From NCBI GenBank assembly GCA_050293315.1, contig JBNKMS010000027.1, forward strand, positions 1-24,711: a stretch of 24,711 nucleotides of DNA, in the 5' to 3' direction. Positions 1 through 8,314 of this stretch are shown in pieces. The notes beneath the pieces were generated by a model that saw nothing but the letters and a program-made list of their open reading frames with translations, was not told the origin of the DNA and did not search any database. This stretch comes from CBFDBF01 sp050293315. GTDB lineage: Bacteria > Pseudomonadota > Gammaproteobacteria > Chromatiales > Chromatiaceae. Each line of letters starts with the position of its first letter. The first letter of the stretch is position 1. A program made the translations under genes and the position numbers.

Positions 1-138
1 TCCAAGATGCGCAGCCAGGTTGTTCCAGAAACCGGATAGAACAGAGTGTTATTCAAGGCGGCCTCGTCGATTGCCAGTAACAGTTTGATTTGAAATAACT
101 ATCCTTGAATATCGGATTCGCCTGGTGAGATATCCAGG
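1..138. other. left-edge stretch without a supported gene
   Basis: No reading frame crosses this stretch with convincing protein character. On the plus strand three short frames run in from the left edge and stop at about 39, 84 and 96. On the minus strand a frame opens after a stop near 100 and could start with TTG at 56, five bases after a GAGG ribosome-binding-like motif, and run off the window. That leaves only about 18 residues, too few to identify. A gene downstream of the PilZ-like gene may begin here. Confidence 0.4.
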
Positions 139-693
139 CTATGACCTGGACATCGCCACCTGGCGCCGATGATGGCGAAATATAATCTTTTCCAGAAGCT
201 GCCCGACCCTCTCTTCCATCTCCTCGAAGCGGCAGACTACAACCTGGCCGCCCCCGCTGCCGCTGCCGATACTGACTACTCTTGCAGCCAGCTGTAGCGC
301 CATGGGTATACGTGGATCCAGGTGGAGTGAGATCCAGATACTCTCATCAAGCTCCGGGGGATTTTGTATACAGCTCCATTCTATTCCTTTGTAGGTTAGC
401 CGTATCGCGTGCTCTGCTGGGGTATGGAGCTCCTTTTTAAGTGCTATAGATAGCAGTTCCAGCACTATATCTAGCTTGGCCTCAACCCGCATGATTGCGC
501 TCTCCAGCTCTAACTCTTCATCCGATCTACTGGCTGGCTGCTCGTCCATCAGATATATACAGCGCAACAGCCCTAAGTTTCTCTCCGCCAGATCCATTGA
601 CTCACTCTCCCGGCGTCTGCTCCAGCTCAGCGGGAGCTGTGCAGCATAAATTAGGGCATCACTAAATGGGCTCTCTGTGCTCATCATTACCAT
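139..693 (-). CDS. atypical PilZ (tPilZ-like) domain protein
   Basis: This 184-residue soluble protein resembles the atypical PilZ family described as c-di-GMP receptors (tPilZ, the Xanthomonas XC_6012 type). The resemblance is a central helical, heptad-like stretch at about residues 60-90 (ELESAIMRVEAKLDIVLELL) followed by a beta-rich domain containing KGIEW at about 102-106. It lacks the RxxxR and D/NxSxxG motifs of canonical PilZ, so direct c-di-GMP binding is uncertain; the family includes members that act by oligomerising or binding partners. It has no signal peptide or membrane segment. The start is unclear: ATGs lie at 693, 687 and 684 with only a poor ribosome-binding site. It is divergent from the CNNM gene at 805, and a canonical PilZ gene lies 1.5 kb away. 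The family call comes from recalled sequence character, not a search. Confidence 0.6.
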   Translation of the reverse strand: MVMMSTESPFSDALIYAAQLPLSWSRRRESESMDLAERNLGLLRCIYLMDEQPASRSDEELELESAIMRVEAKLDIVLELLSIALKKELHTPAEHAIRLTYKGIEWSCIQNPPELDESIWISLHLDPRIPMALQLAARVVSIGSGSGGGQVVVCRFEEMEERVGQLLEKIIFRHHRRQVAMSRS

Positions 694-748
694 CCCGGTT
701 TCAATCTATCTGCCACCACGGTTCATCCAACAATTACCTATCACTTAC

Positions 749-777
749 TTGACAGGAACGCTCTGGAGGCATAGAAA
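749..777 (+). promoter_or_regulatory. sigma-70 promoter of the CNNM-family gene
   Basis: A perfect -35 box TTGACA at 749-754 is followed after 17 bp by TAGAAA at 772-777 (4 of 6 to TATAAT). Transcription would begin near 784, leaving a 5' leader of about 20 nt before the TTG start at 805. Confidence 0.6.
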
Positions 778-804
778 TTAGAGTACACCCACATTATAGG
801 TCCT

Positions 805-2085
805 TTGCCGTTGAGTGATATCCCGTTAAGCACACTGTTTGCAGTGCTTGCTCTGTTAATACTGCTCTCCGCCTTCTTTTCTGGTTCAGAGACTGCCCTT
901 ATGACCCTGAACCGCTATCGCCTGCGTCATCTCAAGAACAAAGGGCATGCTGGAGCTGTACGTGCCCACAGCCTGTTGCAGCGGCCAGACCGCCTGATTG
1001 GCCTTATCCTGTTGGGGAATAACTTTGTAAATATTCTGGCCTCTTCACTCGCAACCATTATTGCCCTGCGTATTGGCGGAGAGGCAGCAATTGCCATCAC
1101 TGCCGGACTATTGACCCTGGTGATCCTGATCTTTGCCGAGGTCACACCCAAGACCCTGGCTGCCCTCCACCCAGAGAGGGTTGCCTTCCCTGCCGCCTTT
1201 ATCTACAAACCACTATTGCGCCTGATCTACCCCCTCGTCTGGGTGATCAATGGAATTTCCAATGGCCTATTGAAACTGTTCGGGGTCTCTCCCGAAGATG
1301 TGCGCAATGACATCTTGAGTCCTGATGAGCTGCGTACTGTGGTCACAGAATCAGGCGCCATGATCCCCAATCGCCGCAAAAGAATGCTGTTAAGTATTCT
1401 CGATCTAGGTAATGCAAAGGTGGAAGAGATCATGATCCCACGCAGTGAGGTAGAGGGGATAGATCTGGAAGACCCATTGGATGAGATAATCCTGCAGTTT
1501 AAGAACAACTACTACACCAGGATGCCGCTGTTTGAAGGTGGGATCGACAACATTATTGGTATCATACATATCCGCAGCATTATGTATGCGTTGGCCCACG
1601 GCGATCTGAGTAAAGATATACTTCGCGAGATCGCTCAGGAACCGTACTACATACCAGAGGGAACACCACTAAACCGTCAACTGCTCAATTTCCAGCACGA
1701 AAAACAGCATCTCGGATTGATCGTTGATGAGTATGGCGATCTGCTTGGCCTGGTGACCCTGGCCGACCTGCTGGAGGAGATCGTGGGTGAATTCACCACC
1801 GATCCCGCCGACAATATACGCGAGGTGCAACCACAGGATGATGGCAGCTATCTGGTAGCCGGGAGTGTAAATGTACGTGAATTGGTTGAGGTATTGCACT
1901 GGAAACTACCAACGGATGGGCCGCGTACACTTAGCGGTCTGATAATCGAGTATCTGGAGACGATACCGCAACCTGGGACCAGCCTGTTGCTTGCCGGCTA
2001 TCCGGTAGAGGTACTGCAGACCCACGATAATATGGTTAAGATGGCCCGTATCAGGCCACATCTGCAACCAAAGGGAAAGACTTAA
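805..2085 (+). CDS. yfjD: CNNM/CorC-HlyC family membrane protein (YfjD/CorB-like)
   Basis: This 426-residue inner-membrane protein matches E. coli YfjD and Salmonella CorB, implicated in magnesium or cobalt transport or its control. The N-terminal CNNM (DUF21) domain covers about residues 1-185 with three to four membrane segments and the conserved FSGSETALMTLNRYRL motif (25-40). A cytoplasmic CBS pair follows at about 200-330, including the VDEYGDLLGLVTLADLLEEIVG type motif. A CorC/HlyC-associated domain at about 345-420 ends the protein. Length is normal for the family (E. coli about 428). The likely start is TTG at 805; a second TTG at 811 is possible, with an AGG-type ribosome-binding site at 798-800 that is rather close to the first. 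Transport substrate and direction cannot be read from sequence. A PilZ gene follows after 68 bp on the same strand. Confidence 0.9.
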   Translation: MPLSDIPLSTLFAVLALLILLSAFFSGSETALMTLNRYRLRHLKNKGHAGAVRAHSLLQRPDRLIGLILLGNNFVNILASSLATIIALRIGGEAAIAITAGLLTLVILIFAEVTPKTLAALHPERVAFPAAFIYKPLLRLIYPLVWVINGISNGLLKLFGVSPEDVRNDILSPDELRTVVTESGAMIPNRRKRMLLSILDLGNAKVEEIMIPRSEVEGIDLEDPLDEIILQFKNNYYTRMPLFEGGIDNIIGIIHIRSIMYALAHGDLSKDILREIAQEPYYIPEGTPLNRQLLNFQHEKQHLGLIVDEYGDLLGLVTLADLLEEIVGEFTTDPADNIREVQPQDDGSYLVAGSVNVRELVEVLHWKLPTDGPRTLSGLIIEYLETIPQPGTSLLLAGYPVEVLQTHDNMVKMARIRPHLQPKGKT

Positions 2086-2096
2086 AGATATAAATT

Positions 2097-2137
2097 ATGC
2101 TGCCGATGGTTGTCTAGTAATACCGCAGCATATCGGC
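2097..2137 (+). promoter_or_regulatory. paired inverted repeats in the leader of the MapZ-like gene
   Basis: ATGCTGC (2097-2103) can pair with GCAGCAT (2125-2131), and GCCGAT (2102-2107) can pair with ATCGGC (2132-2137). The order is A-B-A'-B', so the stems are either alternatives or form an H-type pseudoknot. The second arm touches the AAGGAG ribosome-binding site at 2138-2143. A regulatory role is inferred only. Confidence 0.3.
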
Positions 2138-2153
2138 AAGGAGTAGAACCGCA

Positions 2154-2525
2154 ATGAGTAATGGAGACACTGACGACCGCCGTCACTTTCACCGCATTCT
2201 GTTTGATGCGCCGCTAATACTTGCCACCATGGGAGACAAGTTCGACTGCTCCCTGATAGATATCTCTCTGAAGGGCGCCCTGATACATCGCCCGGATGGA
2301 TGGAATGGGCGATCTGGTGATGGTGCAACCATCAGCATTCATCTGGGAGAGTTAGAGGATGAGGTCATCGTTATGGAGGGCGAAATCACCCGGGTCGATT
2401 CTGCTGCAGTGGGTCTGCGCTGTGCCCATATAGATATGAACAGCATCACCCATCTGCGGCGTCTGCTGGAACTGAACCTGGGCGATATGGCGGTATTAGA
2501 ACGCGATCTGGAGGCGCTGGGTTAG
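2154..2525 (+). CDS. PilZ domain c-di-GMP-binding protein (PA4608/MapZ-like)
   Basis: This 123-residue single-domain PilZ protein has both canonical c-di-GMP motifs: RHFHR (R10 and R14, the RxxxR loop) and DISLKG (36-41, the D/NxSxxG motif). Overall pattern and length are close to Pseudomonas aeruginosa PA4608 (MapZ), including DGWNG near residue 48 and the C-terminal HIDMNSITHLRRLLELNLGD. MapZ controls chemotaxis-receptor methylation and flagellar switching in response to c-di-GMP; whether this protein has the same partner (a CheR) is inference. It begins at ATG 2154 behind AAGGAG. It lies downstream of the CNNM gene and converges with radA, whose stop is only 9 bp away. Confidence 0.88.
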   Translation: MSNGDTDDRRHFHRILFDAPLILATMGDKFDCSLIDISLKGALIHRPDGWNGRSGDGATISIHLGELEDEVIVMEGEITRVDSAAVGLRCAHIDMNSITHLRRLLELNLGDMAVLERDLEALG

Positions 2526-2534
2526 GCCCTCCTC

Positions 2535-3902
2535 TCACACCAGATCAAGCACCTCCGACAGGCGATCAACCGGCACTATCTCCAGACCATCCACCCGCCC
2601 CTTTGGCCGGTTGGCCCGCGGTACGATAGCTCGCTGAAAACCGTGTTTGGCCGCCTCCTGCAGACGCTCCTGGCCATTGGGAACCGGGCGCACCTCACCA
2701 GCGAGACCCACCTCTCCAAACATCACCAGCCCCTTGGCCAGAGGACGGTCACGATAACTCGAAAGCACCGCCATCAAGACCGCCAGGTCAGCGGCGGTCT
2801 CGGTAATGCGCACACCACCAACAACGTTGAGATATACGTCGTGCCCATACATCGCCACGCCGCAGTGTCGATGCAGTACTGCCAGCAACATATTGAGCCT
2901 GTTCTGCTCCATCCCCAGGGTGACCCTTCTTGGATTTGCCAGCTGGCTCTCATCCACCAGTGACTGTACCTCTACCAGCAAGGGGCGACTGCCTTCACGC
3001 GTTACCAGGATGGCGCTACCGGCCACATCCTCCTGGTGACGCGAGAGAAAGATGGCTGATGGGTTGCTCACCTCGCGCAACCCCTTATCAGTCATGGCGA
3101 AAATACCGAGCTCGTTGACCGCTCCGAAGCGATTTTTGATTGCGCGCACCAGCCGAAACTGGCTGCCAGGCTCACCCTCAAAATAGAGCACCGTATCCAC
3201 CATATGCTCCAATACCCTGGGGCCTGCCAGGGTCCCCTCCTTGGTAACATGACCGACCAGAAATATGGTGGTCCCGGTCTGTTTGGCGTAGCGTACAAGT
3301 TGTGCGGTCGCCTCGCGCACCTGGGCGACCGCGCCCGGTGCCGACTGCAACATCTCTGTATATACCGTCTGAATGGAGTCTATGACCATTACCGCCGGCC
3401 GCTCTTGCTCCGCCAGCTGCAGGATGCGTTCGACACATGTCTCTGCCAGCAGGCGCAGCTCATCGCACTGCAGTTCCAGCCGTCTGACCCGCAGGCTGAT
3501 CTGCTCAGGTGACTCCTCGCCGCTTATATAGAGGGTCTTGGTAGTGCTGCAGAGTCGTGCCATGGTCTGGATCAGCAGGGTCGATTTACCGACCCCTGGA
3601 TCTCCCCCCAGCAGGATCACCGATCCAGCTACGACCCCGCCACCCAGGACGCGATCAAGCTCACTGATACCGGTGGGCAACCCCTGTTCACCATTCGGCG
3701 CCACCTCAGCCAGAGGGCGAATCAGACTCTCTCCCCCCTGCCCTGAATATCCGCCAAAACGGCCACCTTTCTTGCTGCTGGATTCCGCCGGAGACTCAGC
3801 CATGGTGTTCCAGGCGTTACAATCGGCACACTGTCCAGACCATTTTGGCGCCTTACTCCCGCAGCTGGTGCAGTAGTAGACCACCTTGGCCGATCGGCTC
3901 AT
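2535..3902 (-). CDS. radA: DNA repair protein RadA (Sms)
   Basis: RadA is a RecA-like ATPase and DnaB-type helicase that promotes branch migration of recombination intermediates. This 455-residue protein has all hallmarks: an N-terminal C4 zinc finger (C11, C14, C25, C28), Walker A GDPGVGKST at 100-108, Walker B VMVIDS at about 171-176, the RadA-specific KNRFG motif at 256-260, and a C-terminal Lon-like domain from about 340, including GEVGLAGEVRPV. The length is normal (E. coli 460). Its ATG overlaps the alr stop by 4 bp (3899-3902), which implies translational coupling. It is the last gene of dnaB-alr-radA and converges with the PilZ gene at 2525; no obvious intrinsic terminator lies in the short gap. 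Confidence 0.97.
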   Translation of the reverse strand: MSRSAKVVYYCTSCGSKAPKWSGQCADCNAWNTMAESPAESSSKKGGRFGGYSGQGGESLIRPLAEVAPNGEQGLPTGISELDRVLGGGVVAGSVILLGGDPGVGKSTLLIQTMARLCSTTKTLYISGEESPEQISLRVRRLELQCDELRLLAETCVERILQLAEQERPAVMVIDSIQTVYTEMLQSAPGAVAQVREATAQLVRYAKQTGTTIFLVGHVTKEGTLAGPRVLEHMVDTVLYFEGEPGSQFRLVRAIKNRFGAVNELGIFAMTDKGLREVSNPSAIFLSRHQEDVAGSAILVTREGSRPLLVEVQSLVDESQLANPRRVTLGMEQNRLNMLLAVLHRHCGVAMYGHDVYLNVVGGVRITETAADLAVLMAVLSSYRDRPLAKGLVMFGEVGLAGEVRPVPNGQERLQEAAKHGFQRAIVPRANRPKGRVDGLEIVPVDRLSEVLDLV

Positions 3903-4981
3903 CCCTCACTCTCCACGATGTCGACCCTGGTGGTGACGCTACAGAACAGCTGATAGGGGATGGTAGAGGCCATCCTGGCAATCTCATCGGCCGCCAGACC
4001 GCGGCCCCAGAGTATGGCCTCGTCACCCACCTTTGCCTCTGGTTGGGTCCGCAGGTCGACTGTAATCATATCCATGGAGACCCTGCCAACCAGCGAGACC
4101 CGCTTTCCGTTAACCAGCACCGGTGTCCCGGATGGCGCATGCCGCGGGTAGCCATCGCCATAACCTGCGGCGATCACACCAACACTCATATCCTCAGGAC
4201 AGACCCAAGTGCCACCATAGCCTATAGCATCACCCTGCTGCAGATGGTTTACCGCAATCAGGCGGCTCTTAAAAGTCATCACCGGCTCGAGTCCATCATC
4301 TGTCCCCGAGAGGTCACCGAATGGTGATGCCCCATATAGCATAATCCCTGGCCGTACCCACTCCATATGCGAGCTGCTCCATCCGAGGATCCCGGCGGAG
4401 TTGGCCATACTTGCGTCCACACCGAACTGCTGCCGCATAAGCCGTAACAGCTCGATCTGCTGGTCAGTCTCCGGGCTACCTGGAATATCCGCATTGGCCA
4501 GGTGAGACATCAACCGTGGTTTACCCTGGATCACAGGACAATCTGCCAGCCGCTGGAAGTATCTGGCCGCCAACTTAGAAGGCAGGCCGAGGCGGTGCAT
4601 CCCCGTATCCACCTTCATCCAGCAGGATATCGGTTCGGGCAGTTGCTGCTGTTCCAGGAGCTCGATCTGTCCCGGCTCATGGATGACCGGATCGAGGTTG
4701 TTGGCGACACAGGCGTGTAGTCCACTCGCGTTATGAAAACCCTCAAGCACCGCAATCGATCGTTGCTCTCCGGCCTCTCGCAGGACGATACCCTCATCTA
4801 TGCGCGCCACTGCCAGGGCATCGGCGTCCACAAGCGCATTGGCCACTCGCAATATACCGTGACCGTAGCCGTTCGCCTTGATGACCGCCATAACCTTACA
4901 GTTGGGGGCCGCCTCCCGTACCCGCTGCAGGTTGTGACGCAACGCAGAGAGGTCTATCACAGCGTGGGTATCGCTACCCAT
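3899..4981 (-). CDS. alr: alanine racemase (biosynthetic)
   Basis: This PLP enzyme interconverts L- and D-alanine for peptidoglycan synthesis. The 360-residue protein carries the PLP-binding motif AVIKANGYGHG with Lys35 and the catalytic tyrosine in IGYGGTW (Tyr255), the same position as in the E. coli enzyme. Other family motifs are KVDTGMHRLG at 128-137, RPGIMLYGASP at 220-230 and AAGYGDGYPR further on. Its length matches E. coli Alr (359). The start ATG at 4981 shares one base with the dnaB stop codon, and its stop overlaps the radA start. Following dnaB is the usual place for alr in gammaproteobacteria. Confidence 0.97.
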   Translation of the reverse strand: MGSDTHAVIDLSALRHNLQRVREAAPNCKVMAVIKANGYGHGILRVANALVDADALAVARIDEGIVLREAGEQRSIAVLEGFHNASGLHACVANNLDPVIHEPGQIELLEQQQLPEPISCWMKVDTGMHRLGLPSKLAARYFQRLADCPVIQGKPRLMSHLANADIPGSPETDQQIELLRLMRQQFGVDASMANSAGILGWSSSHMEWVRPGIMLYGASPFGDLSGTDDGLEPVMTFKSRLIAVNHLQQGDAIGYGGTWVCPEDMSVGVIAAGYGDGYPRHAPSGTPVLVNGKRVSLVGRVSMDMITVDLRTQPEAKVGDEAILWGRGLAADEIARMASTIPYQLFCSVTTRVDIVESEG

Positions 4982-6384
4982 TAATGCCCCTCATCGCCGT
5001 AGACATCACTGATGAAATTCTCAAACTTGGTATAACGCCCGAGGAAGGTCATATTGACCCTGCCGATCGGTCCATTACGCTGTTTCGCGATTATGATCTC
5101 GGCCTTGCCCGCCTCGGCAGTATCCGGGTGATACACCTCGTCCCGATAGATAAACACAATAAGGTCGGCATCCTGCTCAATAGCGCCGGACTCGCGCAGA
5201 TCCGACATAACCGGACGTTTATCGTTACGCTGTTCCAGACTACGATTGAGCTGAGATAGGGCGATCACCGGGACATCCAACTCTTTGGCCAACGCCTTGA
5301 GGGAACGGGAGATTGCAGAGATCTCATTGGTACGGTTCTCCGCCGCCCCCGGGGCCTGCATCAGCTGCAAATAATCGACCACGATCAAACCAAGATCACC
5401 ATGCTCACGCTTCAGGCGACGAGCCTTGGCCCGTATCTCAATGGGGCTAAGTGCGGGAGAATCATCGATATAGAGGGGGGCCTTCTCCAGGATACTGACG
5501 GCCGATGCTAGACGCGGCCACTCATCATCTTCGAGTTTACCGGTGCGTACCTTGTGCTGATCGACTCGCCCCAGGGAGGAGATCATCCTCATCGCCAGGG
5601 CCTCGCCCGGCATCTCCATACTGAACACCGCCACCGGCACCTTATCGTTGATAGCGATATGCTCGGCCATATTCATGGCAAAGGCGGTCTTACCCATGGA
5701 TGGGCGTCCGGCCACGATAATAAGGTCAGAGGGCTGCAGACCGGATGTCATCTGGTCAAAATCTGAGAAACCGGAACCCAGTCCGGTGATGGGATCATCC
5801 TGTTGAAACAGCTTCTCTACCCGCTCCACCGCCCTGTTCATCAAGCTCTTGATAGAGTCAAAACCGCCGACCCCGCGGCTCTTGCGATCGGCTATGTTAA
5901 ATACATGCTGCTCCGCCTCATCCAGCAGGGTGGCACTATCACGCCCCTCTGGACGCAGACCACTTTCAGCAATATCGGTACCCACCTTAATAAGCTGACG
6001 AATTACAGAGTGTTCTCTTACGATATCGGCATAGGCCTGGATATTGGCCGCACTGGGGGTATCCTTGGCTAGGCTCCCGAGATAAGCCAATCCGCCGGCA
6101 CCACTTAGCTCCTCGTTCCGCTCCAGCTCCTCGGAGAGGGTAACCACGTCGAACGGCTTGCTCTGTTCTACCAGCTCTCCAACTGCCCTGAAGATCAGCT
6201 GGTGTTCACGTCGGTAGAAGTCATCCTCATTGATCCGGTCGGCAATCTTGTCCCATGAGCTATTATCCAGCATCAACCCGCCGAGTACCGACTGCTCCGC
6301 CTGGATCGAATGTGGCGGTAGCCGCAGCGTATCCATATCCACATCAGGTGGTGTTAAATCAGCGGGAAATGATGGCTCTTGCAT
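4981..6384 (-). CDS. dnaB: replicative DNA helicase DnaB
   Basis: DnaB is the hexameric 5'-3' helicase that unwinds the replication fork and recruits primase. This 467-residue protein has the N-terminal DnaB domain (about 25-130), a linker, and a RecA-like C-terminal domain with Walker A GRPSMGKT (226-233), Walker B LIVVDYLQ (333-340) and a conserved region ending SDLRESGAIEQDAD. No intein interrupts it. The assigned ATG at 6384 lacks a good ribosome-binding site (GGGTCCCC precedes it); an alternative ATG at 6336 (MDTLRLPPHS) would remove a poorly conserved 16-residue leader. It is separated from rplI by 183 bp and overlaps alr downstream. Confidence 0.97.
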   Translation of the reverse strand: MQEPSFPADLTPPDVDMDTLRLPPHSIQAEQSVLGGLMLDNSSWDKIADRINEDDFYRREHQLIFRAVGELVEQSKPFDVVTLSEELERNEELSGAGGLAYLGSLAKDTPSAANIQAYADIVREHSVIRQLIKVGTDIAESGLRPEGRDSATLLDEAEQHVFNIADRKSRGVGGFDSIKSLMNRAVERVEKLFQQDDPITGLGSGFSDFDQMTSGLQPSDLIIVAGRPSMGKTAFAMNMAEHIAINDKVPVAVFSMEMPGEALAMRMISSLGRVDQHKVRTGKLEDDEWPRLASAVSILEKAPLYIDDSPALSPIEIRAKARRLKREHGDLGLIVVDYLQLMQAPGAAENRTNEISAISRSLKALAKELDVPVIALSQLNRSLEQRNDKRPVMSDLRESGAIEQDADLIVFIYRDEVYHPDTAEAGKAEIIIAKQRNGPIGRVNMTFLGRYTKFENFISDVYGDEGH

Positions 6385-6520
6385 GGGGACCCAGTCTGAA
6401 TTAATAGGAGTGGGTAAGGATACTAAAAAACCGCGTCTATAGGGAAGACAAACAGACCAGTGATAGGTAAATATGACTTAAAACTGCAGGCCGGCAGGGC
6501 TTGAATCGGCTTGAGGCCAA

Positions 6521-6546
6521 CAGCAGCGCCCTCCTGGGCGCTGCTG
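6521..6546 (-). terminator. GC-rich stem-loop after rplI (no U-tract)
   Basis: A perfect 11-bp inverted repeat, CAGCAGCGCCC with GGGCGCTGCTG, is separated by a 4-nt loop and lies 21 bp beyond the rplI stop. No run of T follows on either strand, so it is not a classical intrinsic terminator. It may mark the 3' end of the ribosomal-protein transcript by stalling polymerase or blocking exonucleases. The remaining rplI-dnaB gap (6385-6520) shows no promoter I would defend. Confidence 0.4.
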
Positions 6547-6567
6547 CCCAACTCTATTGGATTACGC

Positions 6568-7026
6568 TCAGGACTGCTCCTGTTCCGGCAGTATCTGTAG
6601 CTTCAGGGTTGCATCTACATCGGCATGCAGATGCAGCAGTACCTCAAACTCACCGGTTACATGGAACGGGCCATCCGGAAGGCGTACTTCACGCTTCTCC
6701 AGCTCAACTCCGGCTGCGGTTACCGCATCGGCGATATCCGAGGTGCCGATGGATCCGAACAGGCGCCCCTCATCTCCAGCCTTACTGCTGATGGTTATGT
6801 TCAGCTCTTCTAGCTTGGCCTTGCGTGCCTCGGCTGCAGCCAGGACCTCTGCTGCCTGCTTCTCCAGCTCCGCCCGGCGCTTCTCAAACTCGGCCAGATT
6901 CTCTGCAGTTGCAAGTACCGCGCGTCCTGTTGGAACCAGATAGTTACGCCCATAACCGGACTTAACCGAGACCTTGTCGCCAGGTCCGCCAAGGTTACCA
7001 ACATCTTGTAATAGAATTACTTCCAT
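6568..7026 (-). CDS. rplI: 50S ribosomal protein bL9
   Basis: bL9 binds 23S rRNA domain V near the L1 stalk and supports reading-frame fidelity. The 152-residue product begins MEVILLQDVGNLG and shows the N-terminal signature GDKVSVKSGYGRNYLVP, the long connecting helix (about 40-75) and the C-terminal domain. E. coli L9 has 149 residues. The frame remains open upstream to 7086, but homology and an AGAGG motif 8 bases upstream favour ATG 7026. An ATG at 7032 would sit too close to that motif. It is the last gene of rpsF-rpsR-DUF2232-rplI. Confidence 0.97.
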   Translation of the reverse strand: MEVILLQDVGNLGGPGDKVSVKSGYGRNYLVPTGRAVLATAENLAEFEKRRAELEKQAAEVLAAAEARKAKLEELNITISSKAGDEGRLFGSIGTSDIADAVTAAGVELEKREVRLPDGPFHVTGEFEVLLHLHADVDATLKLQILPEQEQS

Positions 7027-7060
7027 CGTCATTACCTCTAAATGTGAATCCTGAATCGTG

Positions 7061-7981
7061 TTACTCCGCGCCACTATCATCATCAATCACCGGGCGGGCC
7101 CTAAAATCGAACCAACTATCTGCCAATCCGGCGGCAGCCAGTAGTGATGCCACATACGGCATAAATATAATCAGCAGCAGGTACATCCCTGCCAACATGG
7201 ATGTATTGACTCCGTGCCTGTCTGCCAGCCAGTGCATCAGTGCCAACCCATGCACAAAACAGGCGGCCAGTAGCAGTAGAATCAAATAACTGATCAACAT
7301 ACCACCGATGTCCAAATCTGTCAGGGAGAGCAAAAGCAACACTATAGTTGCTGCCGCTATCCCCCTAGACAGTCGCAACTGAAGAAACTCAGTGCGAAAT
7401 CCGCCTGGATTATAGAGCAGTGACTGCCACCACCGCGCCAGTAGTAGTACCGACACCAGCTGTAAAAAAAGCAGCGTTGCCACACCCCCAGGTACCCAAC
7501 TAGCCAACTGCTCCATTAACAACTTACGCTGTTCTGCATCCTGCACTCCGCCCCGCTCCAGTATGACAGAGAGGTTCGGCTCTAAAAACTTGACCCACTG
7601 CTCTACCGATGTCTGCAGGTAGAGAGCGATAACCACCAGCACACCGATCAACAGGGCCGCTATCAGCGTCATCCCCAATGAACGGCTATAACGCAGCAGT
7701 AGCGCCAATCCCCACGCTGGCGACCAGAGAAGCAGCACATGGCCAAATATCGAAACAGGATCTGCCTGCGCTGTCAGCAGCATCAGAGCGCAAGCGGTGG
7801 CAGACATTAACATCACCACCGCACCCTCAAGCGCACCCCGACGCAGGGTTACCAGGGCCACAGCTACTGAGCTAAACATGATCAGCGGCTGAAAAAACAG
7901 TAACAGCAAGATCGTGATCAAGACCACAGTCGCCGTCGCCTGCAATCTTCCCCGCATCACAAATGATGCCAGTGCACGCAT
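7061..7981 (-). CDS. DUF2232 (YybS-like) polytopic membrane protein
   Basis: This 306-residue, strongly hydrophobic protein has about eight predicted membrane segments, the first at about 17-50, and a short charged C-terminus. Its place between rpsR and rplI is characteristic of the DUF2232/YybS family in many Proteobacteria; the biochemical function is not established. Gaps of 46 bp to rpsR and 34 bp to rplI suggest cotranscription with ribosomal protein genes. Assignment rests on hydrophobicity, length and gene position. Confidence 0.8.
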   Translation of the reverse strand: MRALASFVMRGRLQATATVVLITILLLLFFQPLIMFSSVAVALVTLRRGALEGAVVMLMSATACALMLLTAQADPVSIFGHVLLLWSPAWGLALLLRYSRSLGMTLIAALLIGVLVVIALYLQTSVEQWVKFLEPNLSVILERGGVQDAEQRKLLMEQLASWVPGGVATLLFLQLVSVLLLARWWQSLLYNPGGFRTEFLQLRLSRGIAAATIVLLLLSLTDLDIGGMLISYLILLLLAACFVHGLALMHWLADRHGVNTSMLAGMYLLLIIFMPYVASLLAAAGLADSWFDFRARPVIDDDSGAE

Positions 7982-8027
7982 ATATCCTATCCCGGGCTTA
8001 CTCCATCAGCCCCGTAAAATACTCTAT

Positions 8028-8255
8028 TTATGCGTGTCTGTCGGTGTACGGCAGCAGGGCCAGAAAACGGGCCCGTTTGACTGCAGTGGCCAACTGGCGC
8101 TGGTACCTGGCCTTGGTACCGGTAATACGGCTGGGGACAATCTTGCCGCTCTCCGTGATAAAGGCCTTGAGCAGGCCGATATCTTTGTAGTCGACCTCTT
8201 CGATCTTCTCAACGGTAAACCGGCAATATCTTCTGCGACGAAAATAACGTGACAT
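8028..8255 (-). CDS. rpsR: 30S ribosomal protein bS18
   Basis: The 75-residue basic protein starts MSRYFRRRRYCRFT and contains the conserved core DYKDIGLLKAFITESGKI and RITGTKARYQRQLATAVKRA. It binds the 16S platform as a heterodimer with bS6, encoded just upstream (59-bp gap). Length equals E. coli S18. Confidence 0.98.
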   Translation of the reverse strand: MSRYFRRRRYCRFTVEKIEEVDYKDIGLLKAFITESGKIVPSRITGTKARYQRQLATAVKRARFLALLPYTDRHA

Positions 8256-8314
8256 GTTGATTCCTCAAATTCTATTCAGTTGAGCCGCGGATGGCGGCTA
8301 TGACAGATGTATAC

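Noticed and set aside
1..56. Partial minus-strand gene starting with TTG at 56
   Set aside because: There is a good GAGG spacing, but only 18 residues are visible and no homology can be judged.
6521..6546. Classical intrinsic terminator after rplI
   Set aside because: The stem is strong, but no T-tract follows in either direction; it is kept only as a stem-loop with uncertain role.
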